This document shows positions 8,377 to 16,442 of a stretch of DNA of 64,000 nt, in pieces. The position numbers were made by a program, and so were the translations under genes. A model generated the notes under the pieces. It was not told the DNA's origin, made no database searches, and saw only the letters and a list, made by a program, of their open reading frames with translations. Numbering within the stretch: the stretch's first letter is position 1; the number at the start of each line of letters is the position of its first letter. Source of the DNA: Dermacoccus abyssi (lineage in GTDB: Bacteria > Actinomycetota > Actinomycetes > Actinomycetales > Dermatophilaceae). The stretch lies in assembly GCF_034541975.1 (NCBI RefSeq), contig NZ_JAVYJM010000001.1; one strand, 5' to 3'.

Positions 8377-9170
8377 AGCACCGCCCCGTGCGTCACGGCG
8401 CTCACCTCGGGGCCGAGGAAGCGTCGGGCGAGATTTTCGAAGACCTGCGGATCGCCCGTCGTCGTCCACTGGTGCTGCGGCGGAGTGTCGTCCTCACGCA
8501 ACTGACCGATGTCGGCCAGCACGCGGTAGACGTCCTTCGCCGTCTCCTCGGCGGAGGAGACGAGCGTGACCGTCGAGCCCATGACGTAGCTGATGACACC
8601 GGTGAGCAGCGGGTAGTGCGTGCAACCGAGGATGAGGGTGTCGACGCCCTGGTCGACGAGACCGTCGAGGTACTTGTGCGCCACGGTGAGGAGTTCGGGC
8701 CCGGACGTCGTGCCGGCCTCGACGAACTCGACGAAGCGCGGGCAGGGAACGCTGGCAACGTTCACCTGCGGTGCCGCGGCGAAACTGTCGACGTAGGCCG
8801 CGCTCTGGTGAGTGGCCTGTGTCGAGATGACGCCGACGCGGTTGTTGCGCGTCGCAGCGGCGGCGCGGCGGGTGGCGGGGCGGATCACCTCGACCACGGG
8901 AACGTCGTAGCGTTCGCGGGCGTCGTGCAGGACGGCGGCGCTCGCCGAATTACACGCGATGACGAGGGCCTTGACGCCCTGCTCGACGAGCGAGTCGAGG
9001 CACTCGAGCGCGTACTGGCGAACCTCGGCGATGGGACGCGGACCGTAGGGCGCCCGGGCGGTGTCACCCAGGTAGATGATCTTCTCGTGCGGCAGCTGGT
9101 CGAGCACGGCGCGAGCCACCGTGAGGCCGCCGTAGCCGGAGTCGAAGATGCCGATCGGTGCGTCATTCAC
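8373..9170 (-). CDS. murI: Glutamate racemase
   Basis: MurI converts L- to D-glutamate for peptidoglycan. From the GTG at 9170 the protein is 265 aa and starts VNDAPIGIFDSGYGGLTVAR, the family N-terminus. Catalytic cysteines are Cys73 in IACNSASA and Cys183 in LGCTHYPLL. The frame is open to an ATG at 9218, but the extra residues are not family-like. Neither start has a well-spaced Shine-Dalgarno (AAAGG directly abuts the GTG), so the start is uncertain. First gene of the murI-MBL-GGCT run. Confidence 0.94.
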   Translation of the reverse strand: MNDAPIGIFDSGYGGLTVARAVLDQLPHEKIIYLGDTARAPYGPRPIAEVRQYALECLDSLVEQGVKALVIACNSASAAVLHDARERYDVPVVEVIRPATRRAAAATRNNRVGVISTQATHQSAAYVDSFAAAPQVNVASVPCPRFVEFVEAGTTSGPELLTVAHKYLDGLVDQGVDTLILGCTHYPLLTGVISYVMGSTVTLVSSAEETAKDVYRVLADIGQLREDDTPPQHQWTTTGDPQVFENLARRFLGPEVSAVTHGAVL

Positions 9171-9297
9171 GCCTTTCAGCGTAAGTCCAGAACGAGCGCC
9201 CAGCGAAAACCCAGGCATGTGACGACACTCATGTTCGCCGCCATAGCGCCGGACTTTCCTCCGTCACAAGCGGATTCGCGCCCGGCCAGCGGTTTCG

Positions 9298-10086
9298 TCA
9301 GGCTTCTTCCGACTCCTCGAGCGCGACGTAGGTGTTGGCCAGGACCCCGATCTCCGGCACCTCGACCTCGACGCGCTGACCGGCCTTGACCGGACCGACA
9401 CCCTCCGGCGTTCCGGTGAGGATGACGTCACCGGGCAGGAGGGTGAACGCGCGGCTCGCGTGCGAGATGAGTTCGGCGACGCCGAAGATCATGTCGGAGG
9501 TGGGGCCGTCCTGCACGACCTCTCCGTCGAGGCGGGTGGTGACTCGGCTGTCGGCCGGGTCGAGGTCGGTCTCGATCCACGGGCCGAGCGGGCAGAAGGT
9601 ATCGAAGCCCTTGGCCCGTGACCACTGACCGTCGCTCTTCTGCAGGTCGCGCGCGGTGACGTCGTTGCTGATCGTGTAGCCGAAAACGACCTTCTTCGCC
9701 TCCTCGGGCGAGACGTCCTTGCACATCCGGCCGATGACGACGGCAAGTTCGCCCTCGTAGTCGACGCGCTCGCTGATCTCCGGCATGACGACGGGGTCAC
9801 CCGGGCCGATGACGGCGGTGTTCGGGATGAGGAACATGAGGGGTTCGGCGGGCACCTCGTTGCCCATTTCCTTGGCGTGGTCGGCGTAGTTGCGGCCGAT
9901 GCCGATGATCTTGCTGCGCGGGATGACCGGTGCGAGCAGGCGAACGTCCTCGACCTGGTGCACCGTGCCGGTCAGCTCGATCTTCGTGTAGAGCGGATCT
10001 CCGGTGATCTCGGCGATCTTCTCGCCGGCCCCGTCGACCAGACCGAACATCGGGTCGTCGCCCGTGGTGAACCTCGCGATACGCAT
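9298..10086 (-). CDS. Fumarylacetoacetate hydrolase family protein
   Basis: The 262-aa protein has the FAH catalytic domain: IGIGRNYADHAKEMGNEVP, the metal-binding VDYEGELAVVIGR, GYTISNDVTARD, KGFDTFCPLGPW and LLPGDVILTGTPEGVG. The family cleaves or tautomerises beta-diketo acids such as 2-hydroxyhepta-2,4-diene-1,7-dioate or acylpyruvates in aromatic breakdown; the actual substrate is not evident here. The ATG is preceded by TAGGAT and 6 nt, a likely leaderless start. It stands alone, divergent from the conserved hypothetical at 10165. Confidence 0.92.
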   Translation of the reverse strand: MRIARFTTGDDPMFGLVDGAGEKIAEITGDPLYTKIELTGTVHQVEDVRLLAPVIPRSKIIGIGRNYADHAKEMGNEVPAEPLMFLIPNTAVIGPGDPVVMPEISERVDYEGELAVVIGRMCKDVSPEEAKKVVFGYTISNDVTARDLQKSDGQWSRAKGFDTFCPLGPWIETDLDPADSRVTTRLDGEVVQDGPTSDMIFGVAELISHASRAFTLLPGDVILTGTPEGVGPVKAGQRVEVEVPEIGVLANTYVALEESEEA

Positions 10087-10164
10087 GCAGTCATCCTATC
10101 GACGCGGCGCCGGTTGCCCACGTCCGCCGTAGTCGCGCAACGGCGGCGTCCCTACGATGGTCCG

Positions 10165-11103
10165 GTGCAGGACTCAGCCACCACCCGCCCCACGCAAGTG
10201 GACTCCCAGGACGTGAGAGCTGTTCTTACCCCGGACGAATGGAGCGCCTCCGAAGCGGCCCACGTCGCGCGCGTCGAACCGCACATCGCCCCGCACCTGG
10301 GACGCCGCAAGGAGAACCGCAAACACCCGGTCGAGGACTTCCTCTTCGTCTACTACTCGCACTCCCCAGGCAAGCTGCGCCGCCGGCATCCCGGCGCCGG
10401 TGTTGCGCTCCTCGTCGACGACGCAGGACGCACCCCGATCACGGACGACAAGTACACCCGTCGTGTCGACCTGGCGAACGGCCCCGCCGAGATTCTCGAC
10501 GTCGGTGCTTTCTCGCAGGCGCGCGACCGCACCATCGCGTTCGTCCGCTCACTGTTGACGGCCACCCTCGACCGCCCTGCGCACCTCGGCTGCTTCGGCA
10601 TGCACGAGTGGGCGATGGTCTACAAGCTGCAGCCCGGCGAGCAGCGTCACGAACAGCTCCCCCTGCGTCTGAGCCAGGCCGCGACCGACGCTGTCGTCGA
10701 CGCCGCCGACATCCGCTGCACCCATTTCGACGCCTACCGCTTCTTCACGCCGGACGCCGTGGACCTCAACCGCGAGCGCCCCACCCGCGAACGTCAGGTC
10801 GACTTCGAACAGCCCGACTGTCTGCACGCCGGCATGGACGTCTACAAGTGGGCGCACAAGCTGTGGCCGCTCGTGTCGAGCGAACTCGTCGTCGATGCCT
10901 TCGAGTTGGCCAAGGAGATCCGCGCCCTCGACATGGAGGCGAGCCCGTACGACGTGCGCGACCTCGGCTATGGCGTCGTGCCGATCGAAACCCCTCGCGG
11001 TCGAGCCGAATACGTGCGTCGCCAGAGGGAGTTCGCCGACAGGTCACAAGCTCTGCGTCGTCGCTTGCGCGACGTCCTTCCCAGCGACCGCGCCCAAGCC
11101 TGA
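10165..11103 (+). CDS. Conserved actinobacterial protein of unknown function
   Basis: From GTG 10165 the product is 312 aa. The start is chosen because TACGAT lies 6 nt upstream (leaderless pattern) and the frame upstream belongs to the divergent gene. Notable blocks are ENRKHPVEDFLFVYYSHSPG, LGCFGMHEWAMVY, RCTHFDAYRFFTP and CLHAGMDVYKWAHKL, rich in conserved-looking His, Tyr and Trp. Proteins with these blocks occur widely in Actinobacteria and are often auto-labelled 3-methyladenine DNA glycosylase; I see no helix-hairpin-helix or other glycosylase motif to support that. No signal peptide or membrane segment. The many His/Asp residues would suit a metalloenzyme, but that is speculation. Confidence 0.8.
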   Translation: MQDSATTRPTQVDSQDVRAVLTPDEWSASEAAHVARVEPHIAPHLGRRKENRKHPVEDFLFVYYSHSPGKLRRRHPGAGVALLVDDAGRTPITDDKYTRRVDLANGPAEILDVGAFSQARDRTIAFVRSLLTATLDRPAHLGCFGMHEWAMVYKLQPGEQRHEQLPLRLSQAATDAVVDAADIRCTHFDAYRFFTPDAVDLNRERPTRERQVDFEQPDCLHAGMDVYKWAHKLWPLVSSELVVDAFELAKEIRALDMEASPYDVRDLGYGVVPIETPRGRAEYVRRQREFADRSQALRRRLRDVLPSDRAQA

Positions 11104-11114
11104 TCTCGCGTCAC

Positions 11115-11960
11115 TCAGAGAAGGCGGCGGGCGAGGTACTCGGCCACGCCGTCCTCGTCGTTCGCAGCGCACCTGTCGTCGGCGGCCGCGAGCACGTCCT
11201 CGTGCGCGTTGGCCACGGCCACGCCGCGGCCCGCCCAGTCGAGCATCGGTAGGTCGTTGGGCATGTCGCCGAAGGCCCAGACCTCCTCACGACCGATGCC
11301 GCGCTCGAGGCACCACGCCTCCAACCGGACGGCCTTCGTCACCCCGGGCGCCGAGATTTCTGCAAGCCCGCCCGCACCGGAGTAGGCCAGCACGCCACGC
11401 TCCCCCAGACACTGCGTGACGTCGGCGACGAACGCGTCGTCGCTCCAGGCCTCGTCGCGAATGAGGATCTTGCCGACGACGAGGTCGTCGGGCAGTTCCG
11501 CGAGCTCGCAGTCGGTGACGTCACCAACGGCTGTGTCATGGCCGGGCTCACCGACGTGCTGATCGGGATAGGCGCGCGTGCGATACATGCCCCGGTCGGT
11601 CTCCACGGCAGCACCCGCGTTCGGGAACTCCCGCAACAGATCACCGACGAGGCCGCGCGCCACGCCCGGTTCGAAGCCGTGCGACTCGAGCACGACGCGA
11701 TCGGCGACGTCGTAGACGAAGGCGCCGTTGCCACAGATCGCGACGCTGTGCGCGTCACGCGTACCGCCGACGATGTCGCTCAGGTGATGGAGCCATCGCG
11801 GCGGGCGCGCGGTGACGACGACCGTCTCCACGCCCGCACCCGCGAGCGCCGACCACACCTCGCCGGTGCGCGCGCTGACGGAGCCGTCGCTGCGCAGCAA
11901 CGTTCCGTCGAGATCGCTCGCGACGAGATGCGGTCGCTCGTCGTCGTGTGAACTTGCCAT
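11115..11960 (-). CDS. HAD-superfamily hydrolase, Cof type
   Basis: A 281-aa phosphatase of the Cof/HAD-IIB group. Motif I is VASDLDGTLLRSDG (nucleophile and acid Asp), motif II is in VVTARPPRW and motif IV is EVWAFGDMPNDLPMLDWAG. Such enzymes dephosphorylate sugar phosphates, flavins or PLP; the substrate is unknown. The gene starts 5 nt after the ilvE stop on the same strand, so the two are probably co-transcribed. It converges on the gene ending at 11103. Confidence 0.9.
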   Translation of the reverse strand: MASSHDDERPHLVASDLDGTLLRSDGSVSARTGEVWSALAGAGVETVVVTARPPRWLHHLSDIVGGTRDAHSVAICGNGAFVYDVADRVVLESHGFEPGVARGLVGDLLREFPNAGAAVETDRGMYRTRAYPDQHVGEPGHDTAVGDVTDCELAELPDDLVVGKILIRDEAWSDDAFVADVTQCLGERGVLAYSGAGGLAEISAPGVTKAVRLEAWCLERGIGREEVWAFGDMPNDLPMLDWAGRGVAVANAHEDVLAAADDRCAANDEDGVAEYLARRLL

Positions 11961-11965
11961 GCCGA

Positions 11966-13060
11966 TCAGGCCAGGCGTGTCATCCAGCCGCGCTTGTCCT
12001 CGACCTTGCCCTTCTGGATGGCGAGCAACGCCTCACGGATCTTCGTGGCCATCGGGCCGGCTTCGCCCTCGGGGCCGGACGTCACCTCACCGTCGGCCCA
12101 CACGAGGCGACCGACCGGCGTGACGACGGCCGCGGTGCCGCAGGCGAAGATCTCGGTGATCGTGCCGTCGTTGCAGCCGTCGATCCACTCGTCGATCTTG
12201 ATGCGACGCTCGACCGGCTTAAGGCCGAGGTCGGTGGCGAGTTCGAGGATGGAGTCACGCGTGACGCCCTCGAGGATGGTGCCCGTGAGCGCCGGCGTGA
12301 TGAGTTCGCCGTCCTTCGTCACGAGGAAGAGGTTCATGCCGCCGAGCTCTTCGATGTAGGTGCCCTCGACCGAGTCGAGGAAGACGCTCTGGTCGCAGCC
12401 GCGCTCGTTCGCCTCGATCTGCGCCGCGAGGGAGCTGGCGTAGTTGCCTCCGCACTTGGCAGCACCGGTGCCGCCGACGCCGGCGCGCGCGTAGTCACGC
12501 GAGAGCCACAGCGACACGGGCTTCACGCCGCCCTTGAAGTACGCACCGGCCGGCGAAGCGATGACCGAGTAGGTCACCTCCTTGCTCGGACGAACCCCGA
12601 GGAAGGCCTCGGACGCGAACATGAACGGACGCAGGTAGAGGCTCGCTTCGCCGTCCTCGAACGCGGGCACCCACGACTCGTCAGCCGCGACGATGGCCTT
12701 GAGCGACTCGACGAAGTCGGCCTCGTCGATCTTCGGCAGCGCGAGACGGTCGGCGCTGCGGTTGAAACGCTGAGCGTTCTTCTCGGGGCGGAAGGTCCAG
12801 ACCGAACCGTCCTCGTGACGGTAGGCCTTCATGCCCTCGAAGATCTCCTGCGCGTAGTGCAGAACAGCCGCGGCCGGGTCGATCTGGAAGGGGCCGTACT
12901 CCTTGACCTTGCCATCCCCCCACCCCGACTCCTCACGCCACGTCGCGACGACCATGTGGTCGGTGAAGGACTGCCCGAAACCCGGGTTGCCCAGGATCTC
13001 GGCCCGCTCCGCGTCAGCGCGCGGGCTCGGGTTGGGCGTCATCGAAAAGGTCAGGGCCAT
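11966..13060 (-). CDS. ilvE: Branched-chain amino acid aminotransferase
   Basis: IlvE (364 aa) catalyses the last step of Ile, Leu and Val synthesis with PLP. I take the ATG at 13060 (MALTFSMTPNPSPRADAER) because GGAGGAG lies 6 nt upstream; the longer frame from 13090 has no such site. Class IV aminotransferase motifs are visible: YAQEIFEGMKAYRHEDGS, RPFMFASEAFLGV, the PLP-lysine region KCGGNYASSLAAQ, and the GMNLF and TGTILEGVTRDSI blocks. A hairpin at 13148-13185 separates it from leuB, so it probably has its own promoter. Confidence 0.96.
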   Translation of the reverse strand: MALTFSMTPNPSPRADAERAEILGNPGFGQSFTDHMVVATWREESGWGDGKVKEYGPFQIDPAAAVLHYAQEIFEGMKAYRHEDGSVWTFRPEKNAQRFNRSADRLALPKIDEADFVESLKAIVAADESWVPAFEDGEASLYLRPFMFASEAFLGVRPSKEVTYSVIASPAGAYFKGGVKPVSLWLSRDYARAGVGGTGAAKCGGNYASSLAAQIEANERGCDQSVFLDSVEGTYIEELGGMNLFLVTKDGELITPALTGTILEGVTRDSILELATDLGLKPVERRIKIDEWIDGCNDGTITEIFACGTAAVVTPVGRLVWADGEVTSGPEGEAGPMATKIREALLAIQKGKVEDKRGWMTRLA

Positions 13061-13147
13061 GGCTCCTCCAGAGAAAGTGGTCCGGGTCACTGCGGATCAG
13101 GATATCGCCGCACGGGAGGTGTGCGGACAACGGGCAACGCGTGAAAC

Positions 13148-13185
13148 GGCGGGCGGGGCGCCTCGTCCGAGGTGCCCCGCCCGCC
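13148..13185 (-). terminator. Hairpin terminator downstream of leuB
   Basis: An 18-bp stem with one G:T mismatch (13148-13165 with 13168-13185) and a 2-nt loop, just past the leuB stop at 13211 and before ilvE. GC-rich and without a T-run. Confidence 0.65.
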
Positions 13186-13210
13186 GCCGTCCGCGGGATG
13201 GTGATGTCGC

Positions 13211-14245
13211 TCAGAGCCGCCCGGCGATCGCGTCGCCGATTTCGGTGGTCGAGCGCGGCTGCGAGCCGCGGGCTGCCAGGTCGGCGACGACGGCCTCCTC
13301 GATGCGTCGGGCCTCGTCCTCGCGGCCGAGGTGAGCCAGGAGCAGCGACGTCGACAGGATGGTGGCCGTCGGATCGGCCTTGCCCTGACCCGCGATGTCG
13401 GGTGCCGAGCCGTGCACGGGCTCGAACATGCTCGGCGCCGCGCCCTCGGGGTTGATGTTTCCCGAGGCCGCAAGGCCGATGCCGCCGGTGACCGCGGCCG
13501 CCAGGTCCGTGACGATGTCGCCGAACAGGTTGTCCGTGACGATGACGTCGAAGCGCGACGGGTCGGTGACCATGTAGATCATCGCCGCGTCGATGTGCGC
13601 GTAGTCGTGCGTGACGTCGGGGTACTCGCGCCCTACCTCCTCGACCGTACGGCGCCACAGGTGGCCCGCGTAGGAGAGCACGTTGTGCTTGTGCAGGAGC
13701 GTGACCTTCTTGCGCTCACGCTTGTTCGCGCGCTCGAACGCGTCACGAACCGTGCGCTCGATGCCGAATCGGCTGTTGACGCTCACCTCCGTCGCCATCT
13801 CGTGCGGGGTACCCACACGCAGGGCGCCGCCGTTGCCGGTGTACGGACCCTCGGTGCCTTCGCGCACGACGACGAAGTCGATTCCCTTGGCCGTGACGCT
13901 CTCGGCGAGCGGCGTCGTCACGCCCGGCAGCAACTTGGACGGACGCAGGTTGATGTAGTGGTCGAGTTCGAAGCGGATGCGCAGCAACAGCTCGCGCTCG
14001 AGCAGGCCGCTGGGGGCGCTCGGGTCGCCGATGGCGCCGAGGAGGATGACGTCGTGGCCGCGCAGTTCCTCGAGGACGGAATCCGGGAGCGTTTCACCGG
14101 TGGCGTTCCACCGACGGGCTCCGAGGTCGTACTCGGTTCGCTCGACGTCACCGTTCGTCACGGCGTCGAGCACCTTCAGCCCTTCGGCCACCACCTCGGG
14201 GCCGATTCCGTCACCTGCAATGACTGCCAGATCGATCGCGCTCAT
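13211..14245 (-). CDS. leuB: 3-isopropylmalate dehydrogenase
   Basis: LeuB oxidatively decarboxylates 3-isopropylmalate with NAD in leucine synthesis. From ATG 14245 it is 344 aa (MSAIDLAVIAGDGIGPEVVA). The family signature NLFGDIVTDLAAAVTGGIGL binds substrate and metal; the LRPSKLLPGV and REGTEGPYTGNGG blocks agree with the single-domain actinobacterial type. The longer frame to 14362 is rejected because TACTCT sits 6 nt before the ATG, the leaderless pattern. leuC/leuD are not in the window. Confidence 0.95.
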   Translation of the reverse strand: MSAIDLAVIAGDGIGPEVVAEGLKVLDAVTNGDVERTEYDLGARRWNATGETLPDSVLEELRGHDVILLGAIGDPSAPSGLLERELLLRIRFELDHYINLRPSKLLPGVTTPLAESVTAKGIDFVVVREGTEGPYTGNGGALRVGTPHEMATEVSVNSRFGIERTVRDAFERANKRERKKVTLLHKHNVLSYAGHLWRRTVEEVGREYPDVTHDYAHIDAAMIYMVTDPSRFDVIVTDNLFGDIVTDLAAAVTGGIGLAASGNINPEGAAPSMFEPVHGSAPDIAGQGKADPTATILSTSLLLAHLGREDEARRIEEAVVADLAARGSQPRSTTEIGDAIAGRL

Positions 14246-14251
14246 ACGAGC

Positions 14252-14283
14252 AGAGTAGCGAACGTCTTGCAGTGTGAAACACA
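14252..14283 (-). promoter_or_regulatory. leuB promoter with possible operator
   Basis: On the minus strand TTTCAC (14274-14279) and TACTCT (14252-14257) are 16 bp apart, and the start codon begins 7 nt after the -10. A small inverted repeat TGTG-TTT-CACA (14273-14283) covers the -35. LeuB is repressed by an IclR-type regulator in some Actinobacteria; whether this is such a site is a guess. Confidence 0.4.
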
Positions 14284-14403
14284 AATCTCGCAATATGAGC
14301 AGACAAGGCGGGAGTGGCGCCTCGCGAAACGACGAACGGCCCCGCCGAGCCCGCCCGCGCACCTATGCTGACGTAGCTCTTCCCCTTACTTCGAGGTAAC
14401 CGC

Positions 14404-16358
14404 GTGACCCAGCCGACCACCACCGGGCAACAGCACCACGAGGTGCCCGCTCTGGCGCGCAGCAAGCGACGTCCCGCGCTGGACGGTATCCGCGCGCTGT
14501 CCGTCGTGGCCGTGATGATCTATCACGCCAACCCGGAGTGGATTCCGGGCGGCTACCTCTCGGTCAACGTCTTCTTCGTGCTCTCCGGCTACCTCATCAC
14601 CGGGCTGCTGCTCAAGGAGGCGTCGCGCTGGGGCTCGATCGACCTCGTGAGCTTCTACAAGAACCGCGCCCGACGCCTCCTTCCGGCGCTGTTCGTCGTC
14701 GTGGCCGCCGTGACGCTCATCGGGGCGCGAATCCTCACCGAAAGCGCCAAGGCGAACCTGCGCGGCGACGGTCTCGCGACCCTCTTCTACGTCGCGAACT
14801 GGCGCTTCATCCTCGAGGGCGAGTCCTACTTCGCGAGCACCGGCGACCCCAGCCCTTTCCGCCACATGTGGACGCTGGCCATCGAGGAGCAGTTCTACCT
14901 CGTCTTCCCGATCCTCCTTCTCGGCCTCATGACGATGGCAAACGGGCGCCGGCGGCGCATCGCGCAGGGGCTCGTCGTCCTCATCGTGCTGTCGGCCATC
15001 ATCCAGGCCTGGATCTACACCTCGCAGATCAAGCCGATGCCGACGCCCGACCCGTCGCGCATCTACTACGGCACCGACACCCGCGCGAACGAGTTGCTGC
15101 TCGGCGCAGCGCTCGCCGTGGCCATGACGTACTGGCGCAAGCGCACCTTGCGCGCGAACGCCGAGAAGCTGACGTGGATCGGCATCGCCTCGTTCGGCGG
15201 CATGCTGGCCTTCTTCTTCGGCCCCAACGAGACGTCCGCCTGGGTCTTCCTCGGCGGCAGCGTGCTCTTCTCGATCCTCATCTGCCTCATCATCGTGGCC
15301 ATCGAGGTCTGGCCCGGGTCGGTCTTCGCCGAGTTCCTCAGCTGGAAGCCCATCGTGTGGATCGGTGAGCTGTCGTACGGCATCTACCTGTGGCACTGGC
15401 CGATCTTCGTCTTCCTCAACGAGGAGCGAACGGGCTGGAACGAGCTCGTCCTGCTCGTCGTCCGCCTGGCGCTGACCGTCGGGCTCGCGACGATCTCCTA
15501 CTACTTCATCGAGCAGCCGATCCGCACGCAGAAGCTGCAGAAGCGCCTCGGCCACACGAAGTCGATCGCGGCGTGGAGCCTCGCCCTGCCGGTGACGGTC
15601 GCCGTCGTCGTCCTCGCCACGCTCGGCATCAAGCCGGTGACCGACGCCACGTCGGGTTCGCAGCTCGACACGACGACGGGTTCGGGCGACAAGAAGATCG
15701 CGGTCGTCGGTGACTCGGTCGGCTACGGCCTCGCCTTCCAGTTCCCCGCCGGTTCCTACCCGGGTGTCTCCGTCACGGGTAGCGCGAAAATCGGGTGTGG
15801 TACCGCCGAGCAGTGGCTCGTCGTCAACGGCGTGCGTCAATCGCAGGACAACCCCGAGTGCCGCGACGTGTTCTCCGGGTGGGAGAACGCCGTGAAGAGT
15901 TCGAACGCGAAGGTCGTCGTCTGGTCGATGGGCGGCTGGGACGTCTACGACCACTACGTCGACGGCAAGGTGCTCAAGGAGCAGTCGCCCGAGTACGCGC
16001 GCTACTACCGTTCGCGCCTCGAGAAGGGCCTCGCGGCGTTCGGCCCGAAGACGCAGGTCTTCATCCCGAAGGTCGCCTGCTACGACCAGCCGAAGTTCGA
16101 GGTCGAAGGCCAGGATCTGGCGCTCGACCGCAACGACCCGGCGCGCGCCAAGGCGCTCAACGCCATCATCGACGACTTCGCGAAGGCGCACCCCGATCGC
16201 GTCCACGCCGTCGACCCGTCGTCGTGGCTGTGCAAGGACGGCAAGGCGATCAGAAGATCGACGGCAAGGTCATGCGCGAGGACGGCGTCCACTACACCTC
16301 GGACGGCGCGAAGAAGTTCTGGGCGTGGCTCATGCCGCAGCTCAAGAGCCATCTGTGA
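14404..16358 (+). pseudogene. OafA-type acyltransferase with SGNH domain, frameshifted near the C-terminus
   Basis: Residues 1 to about 380 are an acyltransferase-3 membrane domain (RPALDGIRALSVVAVMIYHA, VFFVLSGYLITGLLL, about ten hydrophobic segments) and the rest an extracytoplasmic SGNH hydrolase-like domain with block I VVGDSVGYG. This class O-acetylates cell-wall or surface glycans. From GTG 14404 (GAGG 9 nt upstream) the frame is intact to SSWLCKDGK near 16244, where it shifts: the expected end, DQKIDGKVMREDGVHYTSDG and a stop at 16358, lies one frame back. One missing G after 16244 restores it. As written, the original frame runs to 16407 with an unrelated tail and loses the catalytic DxxH motif (DGVHYT). 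Sequencing error or real loss cannot be told apart. Confidence 0.8.
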
Positions 16359-16378
16359 CGCTGACGCCCACACACGCC

Positions 16379-16417
16379 GCTGCCCGCCCCGACCGATCAA
16401 AGGTTGAGGCGGGCAGC
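16379..16417. terminator. Bidirectional hairpin terminator between acyltransferase and ilvD
   Basis: GCTGCCCGCC (16379-16388) pairs perfectly with GGCGGGCAGC (16408-16417). It lies between the converging acyltransferase and ilvD genes. Confidence 0.65.
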
Positions 16418-16442
16418 AGCTTACGGAGGGCGCTCCGGGGTG

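Noticed and set aside
14386..16206. 606-codon minus-strand frame opposite the acyltransferase
   Set aside because: Shadow frame; the plus strand holds clear acyltransferase-3 and SGNH motifs.
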